A DNA stretch of 40,329 bases from Gammaproteobacteria bacterium (GCA_026399205.1 JAPLRL010000027.1:1-40329), one strand, 5' to 3'. Shown: positions 25,401 to 33,426, counted from the stretch's first letter. Translations and numbers: made by a program. The notes: generated from the letters alone by a model not told the origin.

Positions 25401-25808
25401 TTAAGCCGCCCCCATCCAATTCATCCCAAACCCCACTAATCCACCCACCGCAATCCCAGCACCAATTTCCAACAGCGAATGCCCTATTTTCTCCCTTAAT
25501 TTCTTTTTCCCACTTAACTTATTGATAACTTTAGCATGATTGCCAATATATTGGCGTAATCCATTGGCATCAATGATGACAATCATAGTCATCGTCAACG
25601 CGATGCCAAAACAAGGTTGAGCTATGCCCTCTTTTAACGCAATGAGGGTCGTCATACTGCTCACAATCGCTGTATGTGTACTGGGTAATCCGCCATATCC
25701 AATCAGGTGGAAAGCCGATTTTCTTAACTGAATGCTGTGAATCACAAATTTCATTACGCCTGCGACAAACCAGGCAACAATGGGCGTAAGTATATAAATA
25801 GGCAGCAT
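25401..25808 (-). CDS. Divergent PAP2 (DUF212) membrane protein, candidate polyprenyl-phosphoribose phosphatase
   Basis: The 135-residue integral membrane protein has four or so helices, the DUF212 signature GGLPSTHTAIVSSMTTLIAL with the conserved Ser-Thr-His, and a VIIDANGLRQYIGNHAKVIN block. DUF212 proteins are distant relatives of PAP2 phosphatases. It starts 3 nt after the UbiA-type gene, so the two are co-transcribed. In mycobacteria the phosphoribosyltransferase Rv3806c lies beside the PAP2 protein Rv3807c, and in Azorhizobium NoeP has a similar role. By this context I infer removal of the 5-phosphate from polyprenyl-phosphoryl-5-phosphoribose. Direct evidence for that activity in DUF212 is not visible in the sequence. 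Confidence 0.82.
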   Translation of the reverse strand: MLPIYILTPIVAWFVAGVMKFVIHSIQLRKSAFHLIGYGGLPSTHTAIVSSMTTLIALKEGIAQPCFGIALTMTMIVIIDANGLRQYIGNHAKVINKLSGKKKLREKIGHSLLEIGAGIAVGGLVGFGMNWMGAA

Positions 25809-25811
25809 AAA

Positions 25812-26696
25812 TTAGAGTCCTGTTGGCCAAAGAAAGTAAATGCAGGTGGAGAGCCAGACGATAACCGTAAGGGCTAGTTGCCAATCCTCTAATACTATAT
25901 CAGTGGGTGATTCACCATACTTGAATTTTTCAATGAGAAACCAATATCTAAAAAGTCCAAACAAAGTCAGCGGAATTGTCAAAATGAGCGCTGGTTTTGT
26001 AGACATCACAAATAAACTATAGAACATCACAGCAGACAGTGCGGATAGATCGGCATATTTTTCAATGAGGGGCAGGGTGTATTGTTCTAATACTTTTCTG
26101 GTTTGTGTCTGTTGGTACAGTAATTCTTGCCGACGTTTGATGGTTGCAAGGTATAGCGCTAAACACAGCGTTGTGACAAACATCCAAGCAGAAACATGAA
26201 CCTGAATGGCGACAGCACCGACATAAATTCGTAAAACAAATCCAATGGCGATGGTAAATATATCAACGACGGGAATGTATTTTAATCTCCAGGTGTAGGC
26301 AAGGTTGAGTATTAAGTAACTTGTGATGGGTAAAATGAGGGCCGGGTTGAGTGTAAACCCGAAGATGAGTACGCAATAAATCATACACAGCATGCAATAG
26401 GCGTTTGAAACATTGCAAAGGCCTGAAGCAAGTGGGCGCGACGTTGATTTAATGGGGTGGAGACGATCTTCGTCTATGTCTTGTATATCATTGATAATGT
26501 AAGCACTTGAGGCAGCAAGGCAAAATAAGACAAAAGCAAGACAGGTTTGTTGCACAAGTTGGGCATCTAAAAAGTGACTAGAAAAAATCAGCGGCATCCA
26601 TACAAAACCATTTTTTATCCACTGCTTGGGTCGCATGAGTAACGGGAGGGTTTTTAACAGACCTAGGCGGTAAAAAGGGCTTGTGGTATAGTCCAT
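25812..26696 (-). CDS. Decaprenyl-phosphate phosphoribosyltransferase-like UbiA family protein
   Basis: This 294-residue UbiA-superfamily membrane enzyme has the phosphoribosyltransferase signature: RPKQWIKNGFVWMPL near residue 22, AYIINDIQDIDEDRLHPIKS followed by TSRPLASG (the NDxxDxxxD metal and PRPP site with the HPxKxxRP tail), and RIYVGAVAIQVHVSAW. These match DPPR synthase (Rv3806c) and NoeC rather than quinone prenyltransferases. About nine hydrophobic helices are visible. It would transfer phosphoribose from PRPP to a polyprenyl phosphate. It is divergent from the DprE1-like gene with only 25 nt between start codons, and is followed 3 nt later by the DUF212 gene. A shorter start at the Met of MRPKQW is possible. 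Confidence 0.88.
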   Translation of the reverse strand: MDYTTSPFYRLGLLKTLPLLMRPKQWIKNGFVWMPLIFSSHFLDAQLVQQTCLAFVLFCLAASSAYIINDIQDIDEDRLHPIKSTSRPLASGLCNVSNAYCMLCMIYCVLIFGFTLNPALILPITSYLILNLAYTWRLKYIPVVDIFTIAIGFVLRIYVGAVAIQVHVSAWMFVTTLCLALYLATIKRRQELLYQQTQTRKVLEQYTLPLIEKYADLSALSAVMFYSLFVMSTKPALILTIPLTLFGLFRYWFLIEKFKYGESPTDIVLEDWQLALTVIVWLSTCIYFLWPTGL

Positions 26697-26721
26697 GTAG
26701 TGATGGGTCCTGGTGAACGGT

Positions 26722-28014
26722 ATGAAAAAAGTGAGATCTTGGGGGCGCGTTATTGCAGAACCCCATGACTATATTTCCCTAACTGATCGATTGAGTTTAA
26801 CCACAATTTTGTCTAGACACAAGCCTGGTATTGCCTATGGGATGGGTCGTAGTTATGGGGATGCGTGTTTAAACCCAGGCGGTGTTTTATGGGGCACGCG
26901 AGGCTTAGAAAAATTCATTTCATTTGATCCTCAAACCGGTCAATTGGTGTGTGAAGCAGGGGTATTGTTGCGAGATATCCAGCGGCTTTTGGTTCCCAGA
27001 GGCTGGTCATTACCTGTCACTCCAGGGACCTTATGGGTCACGGTGGGTGGGGCGATTGCGAATGATATTCATGGTAAAAACCATCATCGGTTTGGCACCT
27101 TTAGTGAGCATATTCAATGGCTACGCTTAGTTCGAACCGATGGGACCGTGATCACCTGTGGCCCCGATATGCAAGCAGCCTGGTTTTCAGCAACCGTTGG
27201 TGGCATGGGGTTAACTGGCATCATCAGCGAGGTTGAACTTCAATTACGGCCGGTTGATGGGCCGTGGTTAGAAACAGACACTTTAGCTTTTGAACACCTC
27301 GATGATTTTTTTGAGTTGACGCACTCATCTGAAACCGATTGGGAATATACCGTATCCTGGTTTGATTGTTTGTCAGCAGGGCGTGGGGTGTTGATGCGCG
27401 CGAATCATCGGTCACAAACCGGATTGACGCCGCCTCAAGATAAACCTAAAACGGTTCCTTTCACGCTCCCCATTTCTTTTGTGAATCGTTTAACCTTAAA
27501 GCCATTGAACGCGTTGTATCTTTATTCACAAAAACGCCAAATAGGGCCCAAAGACATGCATCAGGACGCTTTTCTTTATCCGCTCGATCAGCTGTTAGCG
27601 TGGAATCGACTCTATGGTCCTAAAGGGTTTTACCAATATCAAGTGGTGTTTGATGTAGCGACGAGTCGCGATGCTATCCGTGAGATGTTGAAGGAGATTA
27701 AACGCGCTCACCAAGGGTCTTGCATGGCCGTTTTGAAAACGTTTACAGATAGACCTGCCGTGGGGATGATGAGTTTTGTTAAACCCGGCGTCACGCTTGC
27801 TCTTGATTTTCCTAACCAAGGTATGGTTACATTAAATTTATTGGCCCGCCTAGATGCAATTACGCAAGCAGCCGGCGGACGGCTCTATTTAGCCAAAGAT
27901 GGACGCATGCCTGTTTCTCTTTTTGAGCAGAGCTACCCGAATCTCCATCAGTTTTTGGCGTATCGAGATCCGGGCATCAGCTCTGCGATGTCGAGACGAT
28001 TGATGGGCGGATGA
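26722..28014 (+). CDS. dprE1: DprE1-like FAD-dependent oxidoreductase
   Basis: The 430-residue protein matches decaprenylphosphoryl-beta-D-ribose 2'-oxidase. It has the SWGRV start, GMGRSYGDACLNPGG, a VAO-type FAD domain with TPGTLWVTVGGAIANDIHGK followed by NHH, FSATVGGMGLTGII, and a C-terminal substrate domain ending LYLAKDGRMP...FEQSYPNLHQF...MSRRL. It would oxidise the ribose 2'-OH to a keto intermediate. Where M. tuberculosis DprE1 has Cys387 (ICVDFP), this protein has Ala360 (LALDFP); the active-site Lys of AKDSR is kept as Lys392. I use ATG 26722; a GTG at 26713 is possible. The NRPS gene follows 28 nt later. Confidence 0.92.
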   Translation: MKKVRSWGRVIAEPHDYISLTDRLSLTTILSRHKPGIAYGMGRSYGDACLNPGGVLWGTRGLEKFISFDPQTGQLVCEAGVLLRDIQRLLVPRGWSLPVTPGTLWVTVGGAIANDIHGKNHHRFGTFSEHIQWLRLVRTDGTVITCGPDMQAAWFSATVGGMGLTGIISEVELQLRPVDGPWLETDTLAFEHLDDFFELTHSSETDWEYTVSWFDCLSAGRGVLMRANHRSQTGLTPPQDKPKTVPFTLPISFVNRLTLKPLNALYLYSQKRQIGPKDMHQDAFLYPLDQLLAWNRLYGPKGFYQYQVVFDVATSRDAIREMLKEIKRAHQGSCMAVLKTFTDRPAVGMMSFVKPGVTLALDFPNQGMVTLNLLARLDAITQAAGGRLYLAKDGRMPVSLFEQSYPNLHQFLAYRDPGISSAMSRRLMGG

Positions 28015-28042
28015 AACTGGAGGCACGTTCGGTGGACAAAGG

Positions 28043-31000
28043 ATGACGACGCAAAACACGATACATCAGTTGTTTGAGGCACAAGCCGTACGACACCCCG
28101 ATCAGATAGCGATCATTTGTGCCGATCACACCCTGACCTACCGCCAACTCAATAACAAAGCAAACCAACTCGCTCATTACTTACAAAAAAACGGCGTTAA
28201 ACCCGCGTCTCATGTTGCCATTTGTATGGAGCGCTCGATTGAATTGCTTGTGACTATCCTCGCTATTTTAAAAGCAGGCGCGGCTTATGTGCCATTAGAT
28301 GCCTCACATCCAGCCGAGCGACTCTTGTTTATCTTGCAAGATAATCTCTCACCCACGCTAATCACGACATCTCATTTACAAGACAACTATAAGGGCTATC
28401 AAGGTCACGTCATTGCTCTTGAACGTGAGATGAAAATCATCAGTAAAGAAGCAACTGACAATTTGAACTTGACGGTGAGCGCTCAAGAGCTCGCTTACAT
28501 GATCTACACTTCAGGCTCGACTGGCCGCCCTAAAGGTGTCTTAATCGAACATGGCAGTGTGGTGAATTATGCGAAATGGTTTGCAGATTACAGTGGTTGC
28601 CAACCGCAACAACGGGTTGATTTTTCGTCTAACCACGTGTTTGATATGGCGGTGACCACGTCGATTGTCCCTTTGATGTTAGGTTTAACCCTTGTGCTCT
28701 GTTTAGATGATGTTAAAACAGAGAGCAGGCGATATTTAAAGCATCTTGCTAAGCAACATATCACGATGCTGAAAGCAACCCCCAGTTACTTTAAGGTCTT
28801 ACTGCACGAAGCAACGCACCATTTTATTGCCTTACCGCATTTAAAGCAGATTATCTTAGGGGGAGAAGCCCTATTTAGTATCGATTGCGCTTCATGGCTT
28901 GCGCTGTATCCTAAACATGTTTTATTTAATGAATATGGGCCAACAGAAGCAACTGTTGCTGTTTCTCAATATAAAATATCTAAAAAAACACTGTCTACCT
29001 TGGGGGCGAAAGTGCCCATTGGTAGCCCAGGCCTGAATATGAGTTGCCATCTTCTGAGTGTTGATCTTCAACCCATTCAAGACGGTGAGGTGGGAGAGCT
29101 CTATATTGGCGGGGCGGGTTTGGCACGAGGATATTGGAATCAACCTGAGTTAACACAAAAGAAATTTATAACCGAATGCATCAATGACACCCAGACGCGT
29201 TTATATAAAACCGGCGATTTATGCAGGCGTTTACCCAATCAAGCGTTTGAGTATATAGGAAGAGTCGATAATCAAGTCAAAATTCGTGGCTTTCGTATCG
29301 AATTAGGTGAAATTGAAAGCCATCTCACCGCCCACCCTGCGATTGATATTGCTGTTGTCCTTGCTAAAGAAACCCATACGCATGAACAGCAATTGATCGC
29401 TTATTATATACTCAGCCCGTCATCCAAAACGCGGAGCCCGTCATCCAAAACGCGGAGCCCGTCATCCAAAACGCTGAGCCCGTCATCCCGAGCGCAGCGA
29501 GGGATCTCCAATCATGAGGCATTGAGCCAATCGAAGGAGATCCCTCGCTGCGCTCGGGATGACGAGGCGATTTCACGTGATGACGAGCTAACCATAAAGC
29601 AACTCCGCCAATATCTATCCAAATCCCTGCCCGATTATATGATCCCCACCGCATTTATAAAAATGGATCACTTGCCACTCACCAAAAATGGCAAGCTCAA
29701 CCCATCAGCATTCCCCACACCTCATTTTGCGTTAAGTCAGCAGTCTTTAGCCCCTGCGACACCTTTAGAAAAGCAGCTTGCTAAAATTTGGTCGGACGAA
29801 CTCGGTATCTCACCGATTGGACTAAACGACGATTTTTTTGAATTAGGCGGACATTCTCTTACTGCTGCACGTGTTATTTCACAAATCAACGCTTCATTTA
29901 AAAAAGAAGTGAGCGTGCGTGATTTATATACTGCGCCTACCATCGCCTCGTTTATCACGCACCTCAATCAGGCGAAAAACACAAAAAAAACAAGCCTCCA
30001 TTCTATTAAAAAATCAAACGATAAAGCTGCGTATTTCCCACTCAGTGACTTTCAGTTGATGTTGTGGATCTCCAATACCTTTGAACCTAAAGCCAAAAAA
30101 CTCAATGTGACCGCAAGAAAACGCATTGCGGGTCGGCTCGATATCACTGCATTAACCAGTGCGTTCGAGGCCGTTTTAAAAAAACATGAGATATTATTAT
30201 CTCGAGTGCTTGCCTTTCGTTTTGTACAAGCGCTACAAAAAAATGTCTCTTTCACCCTTGTTGAAAAAAACATTGAACATTTATCGACGAATGCGCATAC
30301 CGCTGTTTTGGACGAATCGCTTGAGCAACTCAGTACGCATTATCCATGGAAGCGGGGCGCGCCCATGGTGATGATGCGATTATTTTATCTGAAAAAAAAT
30401 GAGAGCGAATTGCAGTTGTCTTTGCCACACCTCATTGCCGATGATTTTTCAACCGATCTTCTGTTATCTGATTTATCTAAATTTTATCTTTTACACCTTA
30501 GCCAAGGGGCTATCCATAAAGTGATGGTAGATAGACAATATCGGCATTACATTTTGAATGAGCAACATTATTTACATACCCATTTAGATAGAGATATTTT
30601 ATTTTGGGAGACCTATCTAAAAGATGCGCAGCTTTTTGCTTTTCCAAAACAACAGATGATGATAAAAAAGCGTTCTCAAACAGCATCTTATTCAACCTAC
30701 TACGAAATCCCAGAAAAAGGATTAACCCAGTTGAAAGCATTTTGTGCAAGTCATCATGTGAGTATGTATGACGGCTTATGTGCTGCAGTGACCTTGGCAT
30801 TATTTCAATGTTGTTCTGACGATAAACTAAACACGCAACCCATTTTTATGAATATTGTCAAATCAACGCGAGACAATCCCTATTATGATGAAGCCCTTGG
30901 GTGTTTTTTAAGGCTTGAGCCTATTAAAGTAGAGATGAATCACAAGGCAACGCTTGCGAGCTTATCGCAACAGGTACATCTCTCTGTGAGAGATACGCAG

Positions 31001-31459
31001 GCATATCAACGCTGCTCGGGGTTGGTGAAGCTCGGAAGTGTGAGTACTGTACGCGAGAGTGGTGCTCAATTTACACAGCAGATGATTCGTCTTTTTATTT
31101 ATGTTTATACCATGATATTTCGTATTCCAGCATTAAATCGAAAAATCTTAGCCGCTTGTAGTCGTCTTTCTTTGCTTAAGAGACATCAACATTTTTTGGT
31201 GAACATCAATGTGCAGAGAAATTTTATAGAGGGTGATAAATATAAAGACGTCGCTCATTTATTTGGATGTGAAACCAAAAACATCGATAAACCTCAAGCT
31301 GATTTATTAAATATCGATCAAATTTTTGAAGCTTGTTTTTTACGAAACCAGGGTGAACATACACCGTACTTGGTAATTTCATCAAACTTAAAACCCGCAT
31401 TTCGTGAGCGAATAGCCAAAGAAGTCGTACGAATTATTGATTGCGAAACTTCTATCTAA
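28043..31459 (+). CDS. Nonribosomal peptide synthetase, A-T-C module without thioesterase
   Basis: The 1138-residue protein contains an adenylation domain (about 1-560; A3 TSGSTGRPKG 156-165, A5 NEYGPTEATV 296-305, A7 YKTGDLCRR, A8 GRVDNQVKIRGFRIELGEIE, A10 TKNGKLNPSA with Lys551). A carrier domain follows (DDFFELGGHSL, Ser605), then a C-terminal condensation-like domain (about 660-1090). The condensation motif HHxxxDG reads PHLIADD (795-801), keeping the second His. By eye the ten-residue pocket is D201, M202, T205, K244, I271, G273, E297, V305, A306, K551, close to the asparagine code DLTKLGEVGK. Residues 458-514 are a repeat-derived insertion. No thioesterase, reductase or phosphopantetheinyl transferase is present in the window. 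It lies between the dprE1-like and dprE2-like genes on the same strand. Confidence 0.93.
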   Translation: MTTQNTIHQLFEAQAVRHPDQIAIICADHTLTYRQLNNKANQLAHYLQKNGVKPASHVAICMERSIELLVTILAILKAGAAYVPLDASHPAERLLFILQDNLSPTLITTSHLQDNYKGYQGHVIALEREMKIISKEATDNLNLTVSAQELAYMIYTSGSTGRPKGVLIEHGSVVNYAKWFADYSGCQPQQRVDFSSNHVFDMAVTTSIVPLMLGLTLVLCLDDVKTESRRYLKHLAKQHITMLKATPSYFKVLLHEATHHFIALPHLKQIILGGEALFSIDCASWLALYPKHVLFNEYGPTEATVAVSQYKISKKTLSTLGAKVPIGSPGLNMSCHLLSVDLQPIQDGEVGELYIGGAGLARGYWNQPELTQKKFITECINDTQTRLYKTGDLCRRLPNQAFEYIGRVDNQVKIRGFRIELGEIESHLTAHPAIDIAVVLAKETHTHEQQLIAYYILSPSSKTRSPSSKTRSPSSKTLSPSSRAQRGISNHEALSQSKEIPRCARDDEAISRDDELTIKQLRQYLSKSLPDYMIPTAFIKMDHLPLTKNGKLNPSAFPTPHFALSQQSLAPATPLEKQLAKIWSDELGISPIGLNDDFFELGGHSLTAARVISQINASFKKEVSVRDLYTAPTIASFITHLNQAKNTKKTSLHSIKKSNDKAAYFPLSDFQLMLWISNTFEPKAKKLNVTARKRIAGRLDITALTSAFEAVLKKHEILLSRVLAFRFVQALQKNVSFTLVEKNIEHLSTNAHTAVLDESLEQLSTHYPWKRGAPMVMMRLFYLKKNESELQLSLPHLIADDFSTDLLLSDLSKFYLLHLSQGAIHKVMVDRQYRHYILNEQHYLHTHLDRDILFWETYLKDAQLFAFPKQQMMIKKRSQTASYSTYYEIPEKGLTQLKAFCASHHVSMYDGLCAAVTLALFQCCSDDKLNTQPIFMNIVKSTRDNPYYDEALGCFLRLEPIKVEMNHKATLASLSQQVHLSVRDTQAYQRCSGLVKLGSVSTVRESGAQFTQQMIRLFIYVYTMIFRIPALNRKILAACSRLSLLKRHQHFLVNINVQRNFIEGDKYKDVAHLFGCETKNIDKPQADLLNIDQIFEACFLRNQGEHTPYLVISSNLKPAFRERIAKEVVRIIDCETSI
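29414..29476 (+). repeat. Three tandem 21-bp units inside the NRPS gene
   Basis: The unit AGCCCGTCATCCAAAACGCG plus G repeats three times (the third has CTG) and is followed at once by a family A element that begins with the same CCCGTCATCC. Each unit encodes the heptapeptide SPSSKTR or SPSSKTL, so the frame is kept. The units look like amplified copies of the element's left flank. Confidence 0.95.
29481..29564. repeat. Family A palindromic repeat inside the NRPS gene
   Basis: The 84-bp element has arms CGTCATCCCGAGCGCAGCGA and TCGCTGCGCTCGGGATGACG. Its 84 nt equal 28 codons and contain no stop in the NRPS frame, where it is read as SRAQRGISNH...IPRCARDDE. It lies in the linker between motifs A8 and A10. 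Confidence 0.95.
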
Positions 31460-31516
31460 TTATTTTTTCTGATACCCTCCTATAGCCTATTTAGTTTAAT
31501 TAAGGATTAGCCCACA

Positions 31517-31852
31517 ATGAAAAACATACTTGCGGTTTTACTCTGCTTGTTGAGTGTCTCAGCGTTTGCTTGCCCCAATGCATTACCCACGAATGATTCT
31601 GAATTTTGCGGCTCATTTAAAACAGCAGCCACTTGTTATTGCACCGCATCTGGCCTACCTGGCGGAATGTGTCAAAACATGAGCGCATTGTACAAGAGAA
31701 TGATGGTTGTCTTTGGTTCCTTGCAACGCGCCTGCGAATACCAACATTACACCTCTGTACAAGACTGCATCGACAACTGGACGTGTTATCTGATTGGCGG
31801 TATAGATTCACAAGGTAGGATGTGCAGCTCAACGCAGAATGCCTGTCAGTAG
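31517..31852 (+). CDS. Small secreted cysteine-rich protein
   Basis: The 111-residue product has a clear signal peptide (MKNILAVLLCLLSVSAFA) with cleavage likely just before CPNALP. The mature part of about 93 residues has ten cysteines (including CGSF, TCYC, MCQNM, ACEY, DCIDNWTCY, MCSS and a C-terminal ACQ), an even number consistent with five disulphides. No family is recognised. AAGGA lies 11 nt before the ATG. It starts 57 nt after the NRPS gene and precedes the barrel and dprE2-like genes, so it may belong to the same transcript. An envelope or extracellular location is expected. Confidence 0.7.
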   Translation: MKNILAVLLCLLSVSAFACPNALPTNDSEFCGSFKTAATCYCTASGLPGGMCQNMSALYKRMMVVFGSLQRACEYQHYTSVQDCIDNWTCYLIGGIDSQGRMCSSTQNACQ

Positions 31853-31860
31853 CTCGATCC

Positions 31861-31931
31861 GCCCCCCCTCCCGCGCGATGAACCCTTTTGGGGATTCTTT
31901 CTTGAGCGCGGGGGAGGGTTGGGGAGGGGGT
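31861..31931. repeat. Family D hairpin
   Basis: GCCCCCCCTCCCGCGC and GAGCGCGGGGGAGGG form a GC-rich stem around a centre of about 30 nt. It resembles the pair at 25213-25357. It ends about 28 nt before the start of the beta-barrel gene. Confidence 0.8.
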
Positions 31932-31959
31932 AAATTTTAATGCGTTATGGAGTTTTTCA

Positions 31960-32619
31960 GTGATTAATAAAAAGTTAGTCTTACTACTATCCTTATTCCT
32001 CCTCCCCCAACTCACCCAAGCAACCTCAGCAAAAACACAACCACAACCCCGCCACCCCCTCTACATCGGCGCAATGGGCGGATATGGCTCCACCACATGG
32101 CAAGGCTTAGTGCCCTCCAGTGACAACAGCAATGACGCCATCATGATGTCAACCCCCGTCGAAGTCAGCGAGGGCGGTGGCGTCTGGGGACTTTTTGCAG
32201 GCTATGAACTTATCCCAGCCTTTGCAGTAGAGGCAAGCTACATGCACTATCCTGATGCAACGGTTTCATTTTCTCCAGAGAGTATGTTTTCGTTTGATCA
32301 CAATAAGTTAACCGATTTTTCAACCCAAACAGAGACCGTCAGTTTGATGGGGAAAGTCATGTTTTATATCCCTAAAACAACCACAAAGTTATACTCCAGC
32401 ACAGGCATTGCGAGCTTACATCGCAACGACATGCTATTGAACACATGGCGCGTTACGCCGACATTTGGTGCCGGTTTAAATCGCCGCTTTGGCGAACATG
32501 TCATGGCCGAAATAGGCGCGAATTATACGGCAGGTTTTGGTGAGTCACAGCTCAATCCCACGGAAACTTACCTTCCTTTTCTTTATTCTGTGACCGCACG
32601 ATTAGCTTATTGTTTTTAA
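31960..32619 (+). CDS. Outer-membrane beta-barrel protein (OmpA/OMP_b-brl type)
   Basis: The 219-residue product begins with a signal peptide (MINKKLVLLLSLFLLPQLTQ) and has alternating strands with aromatic girdles (PLYIGAMGGYGSTTW, GGVWGLFAGYELIPAF, VEASYMHYP, TVSLMGKVMFYIP, PTFGAGLNRRFG, MAEIGANYTAGFG). It ends with the classic C-terminal Phe of outer-membrane barrels (VTARLAYCF). The start is GTG at 31960, preceded by GGAG about 7 nt upstream. The dprE2-like gene begins 10 nt after the stop, so the two are probably co-transcribed. Its ligand or function is unknown. Confidence 0.78.
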   Translation: MINKKLVLLLSLFLLPQLTQATSAKTQPQPRHPLYIGAMGGYGSTTWQGLVPSSDNSNDAIMMSTPVEVSEGGGVWGLFAGYELIPAFAVEASYMHYPDATVSFSPESMFSFDHNKLTDFSTQTETVSLMGKVMFYIPKTTTKLYSSTGIASLHRNDMLLNTWRVTPTFGAGLNRRFGEHVMAEIGANYTAGFGESQLNPTETYLPFLYSVTARLAYCF

Positions 32620-32629
32620 AGGAAATACG

Positions 32630-33370
32630 ATGAAACGAATTATCATTGTTGGCGCCACCTCAGCCATTGCTGAATACTGCATGCGTGAATGGCAGGCAAC
32701 TGAGCCCGTCGCTTTTGTGTTAGTCGGTCGAAATCAGGCTAAACTTGACGCAATCGCACAAGATTTAAAAGTCCGCCAACCGTTATCCACCACGCAGTTA
32801 CACCTCATAGACTTTCAGGATGCACAAGCCATTGAAGCTTTTGCTAACGCCTGCTATCAAGCAGGCCAGGTTGATCTCATTCTAATTGCCCACGGTTGGT
32901 TAGGGGAGCAATCCGCATGCCAAGACGCGTTACCTTATTGTAAAACCATGTTAGAAGTAAATGCCTTATCCCCCTTACTTTTTGCAGAAGCCTTTGCCAA
33001 ACACCTAGAAAAAGCAGGGCAGGGTCAATTGGTCTTGATAGGTTCAGTCGCCGGTGACAGAGGCCGAAAATCAAATTATGTATACGGCGCAGCCAAAGCC
33101 TGTATAGACGCCTACGCACAAGGCCTTCAACACCGTTTTGCAAAAACCAAGGTGAAAATCTCAATCGTCAAACCCGGCCCCACCGCAACCCCCATGACCG
33201 CACACCTAGAAAATCAAAATACTTTCGCTCCTGTGAATGAAGTAGCAAAACAAATCGTGAAGTCCATAGCCAAAGGTAAACCAGTGGTTTACGCTCCAGC
33301 AAAGTGGAAATGGATCATGCTTGTCATTCGCTGGATTCCAAGAGCAGTGTTTGCCCGCATGGACATATAA
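32630..33370 (+). CDS. dprE2: DprE2-like short-chain dehydrogenase/reductase
   Basis: The 246-residue SDR has an NAD(P) motif GATSAIAEYCMREW, a catalytic Ser in LVLIGSVAGDRGR, and the YxxxK site in KSNYVYGAAKACIDAYAQGL. The VAGDRGRKSNYVYGAAKA string and the C-terminal IRWIPRAVFARMDI are characteristic of decaprenylphosphoryl-2-keto-beta-D-erythro-pentose reductase. That enzyme completes the ribose-to-arabinose epimerisation after DprE1. A PGPTATPMTAHL block follows, as in that group. It lies about 4.6 kb from the dprE1-like gene on the same strand, separated by the NRPS and two exported proteins. A good AAAGGAAA ribosome site precedes the ATG. Confidence 0.9.
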   Translation: MKRIIIVGATSAIAEYCMREWQATEPVAFVLVGRNQAKLDAIAQDLKVRQPLSTTQLHLIDFQDAQAIEAFANACYQAGQVDLILIAHGWLGEQSACQDALPYCKTMLEVNALSPLLFAEAFAKHLEKAGQGQLVLIGSVAGDRGRKSNYVYGAAKACIDAYAQGLQHRFAKTKVKISIVKPGPTATPMTAHLENQNTFAPVNEVAKQIVKSIAKGKPVVYAPAKWKWIMLVIRWIPRAVFARMDI

Positions 33371-33426
33371 CCCAGTGGGCGAATCCCATGGCTAGATCTC
33401 ACGGACGTATTTCGTGGACGGATCTC

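Noticed and set aside
29414-29564. CRISPR-like tandem repeats
   Set aside because: The 21-bp units are directly adjacent with no spacers, keep the NRPS frame, and run into a palindrome. There are no cas genes.
29412-29654. 80-codon leftward frame opposite the NRPS
   Set aside because: It is an antisense reading of the tandem units and palindrome within a clear NRPS coding region.
31617-32015. 132-codon leftward frame opposite the Cys-rich protein and barrel
   Set aside because: It spans a GC-rich hairpin repeat and lies antisense to two genes with signal peptides. Its composition is that of a shadow frame.
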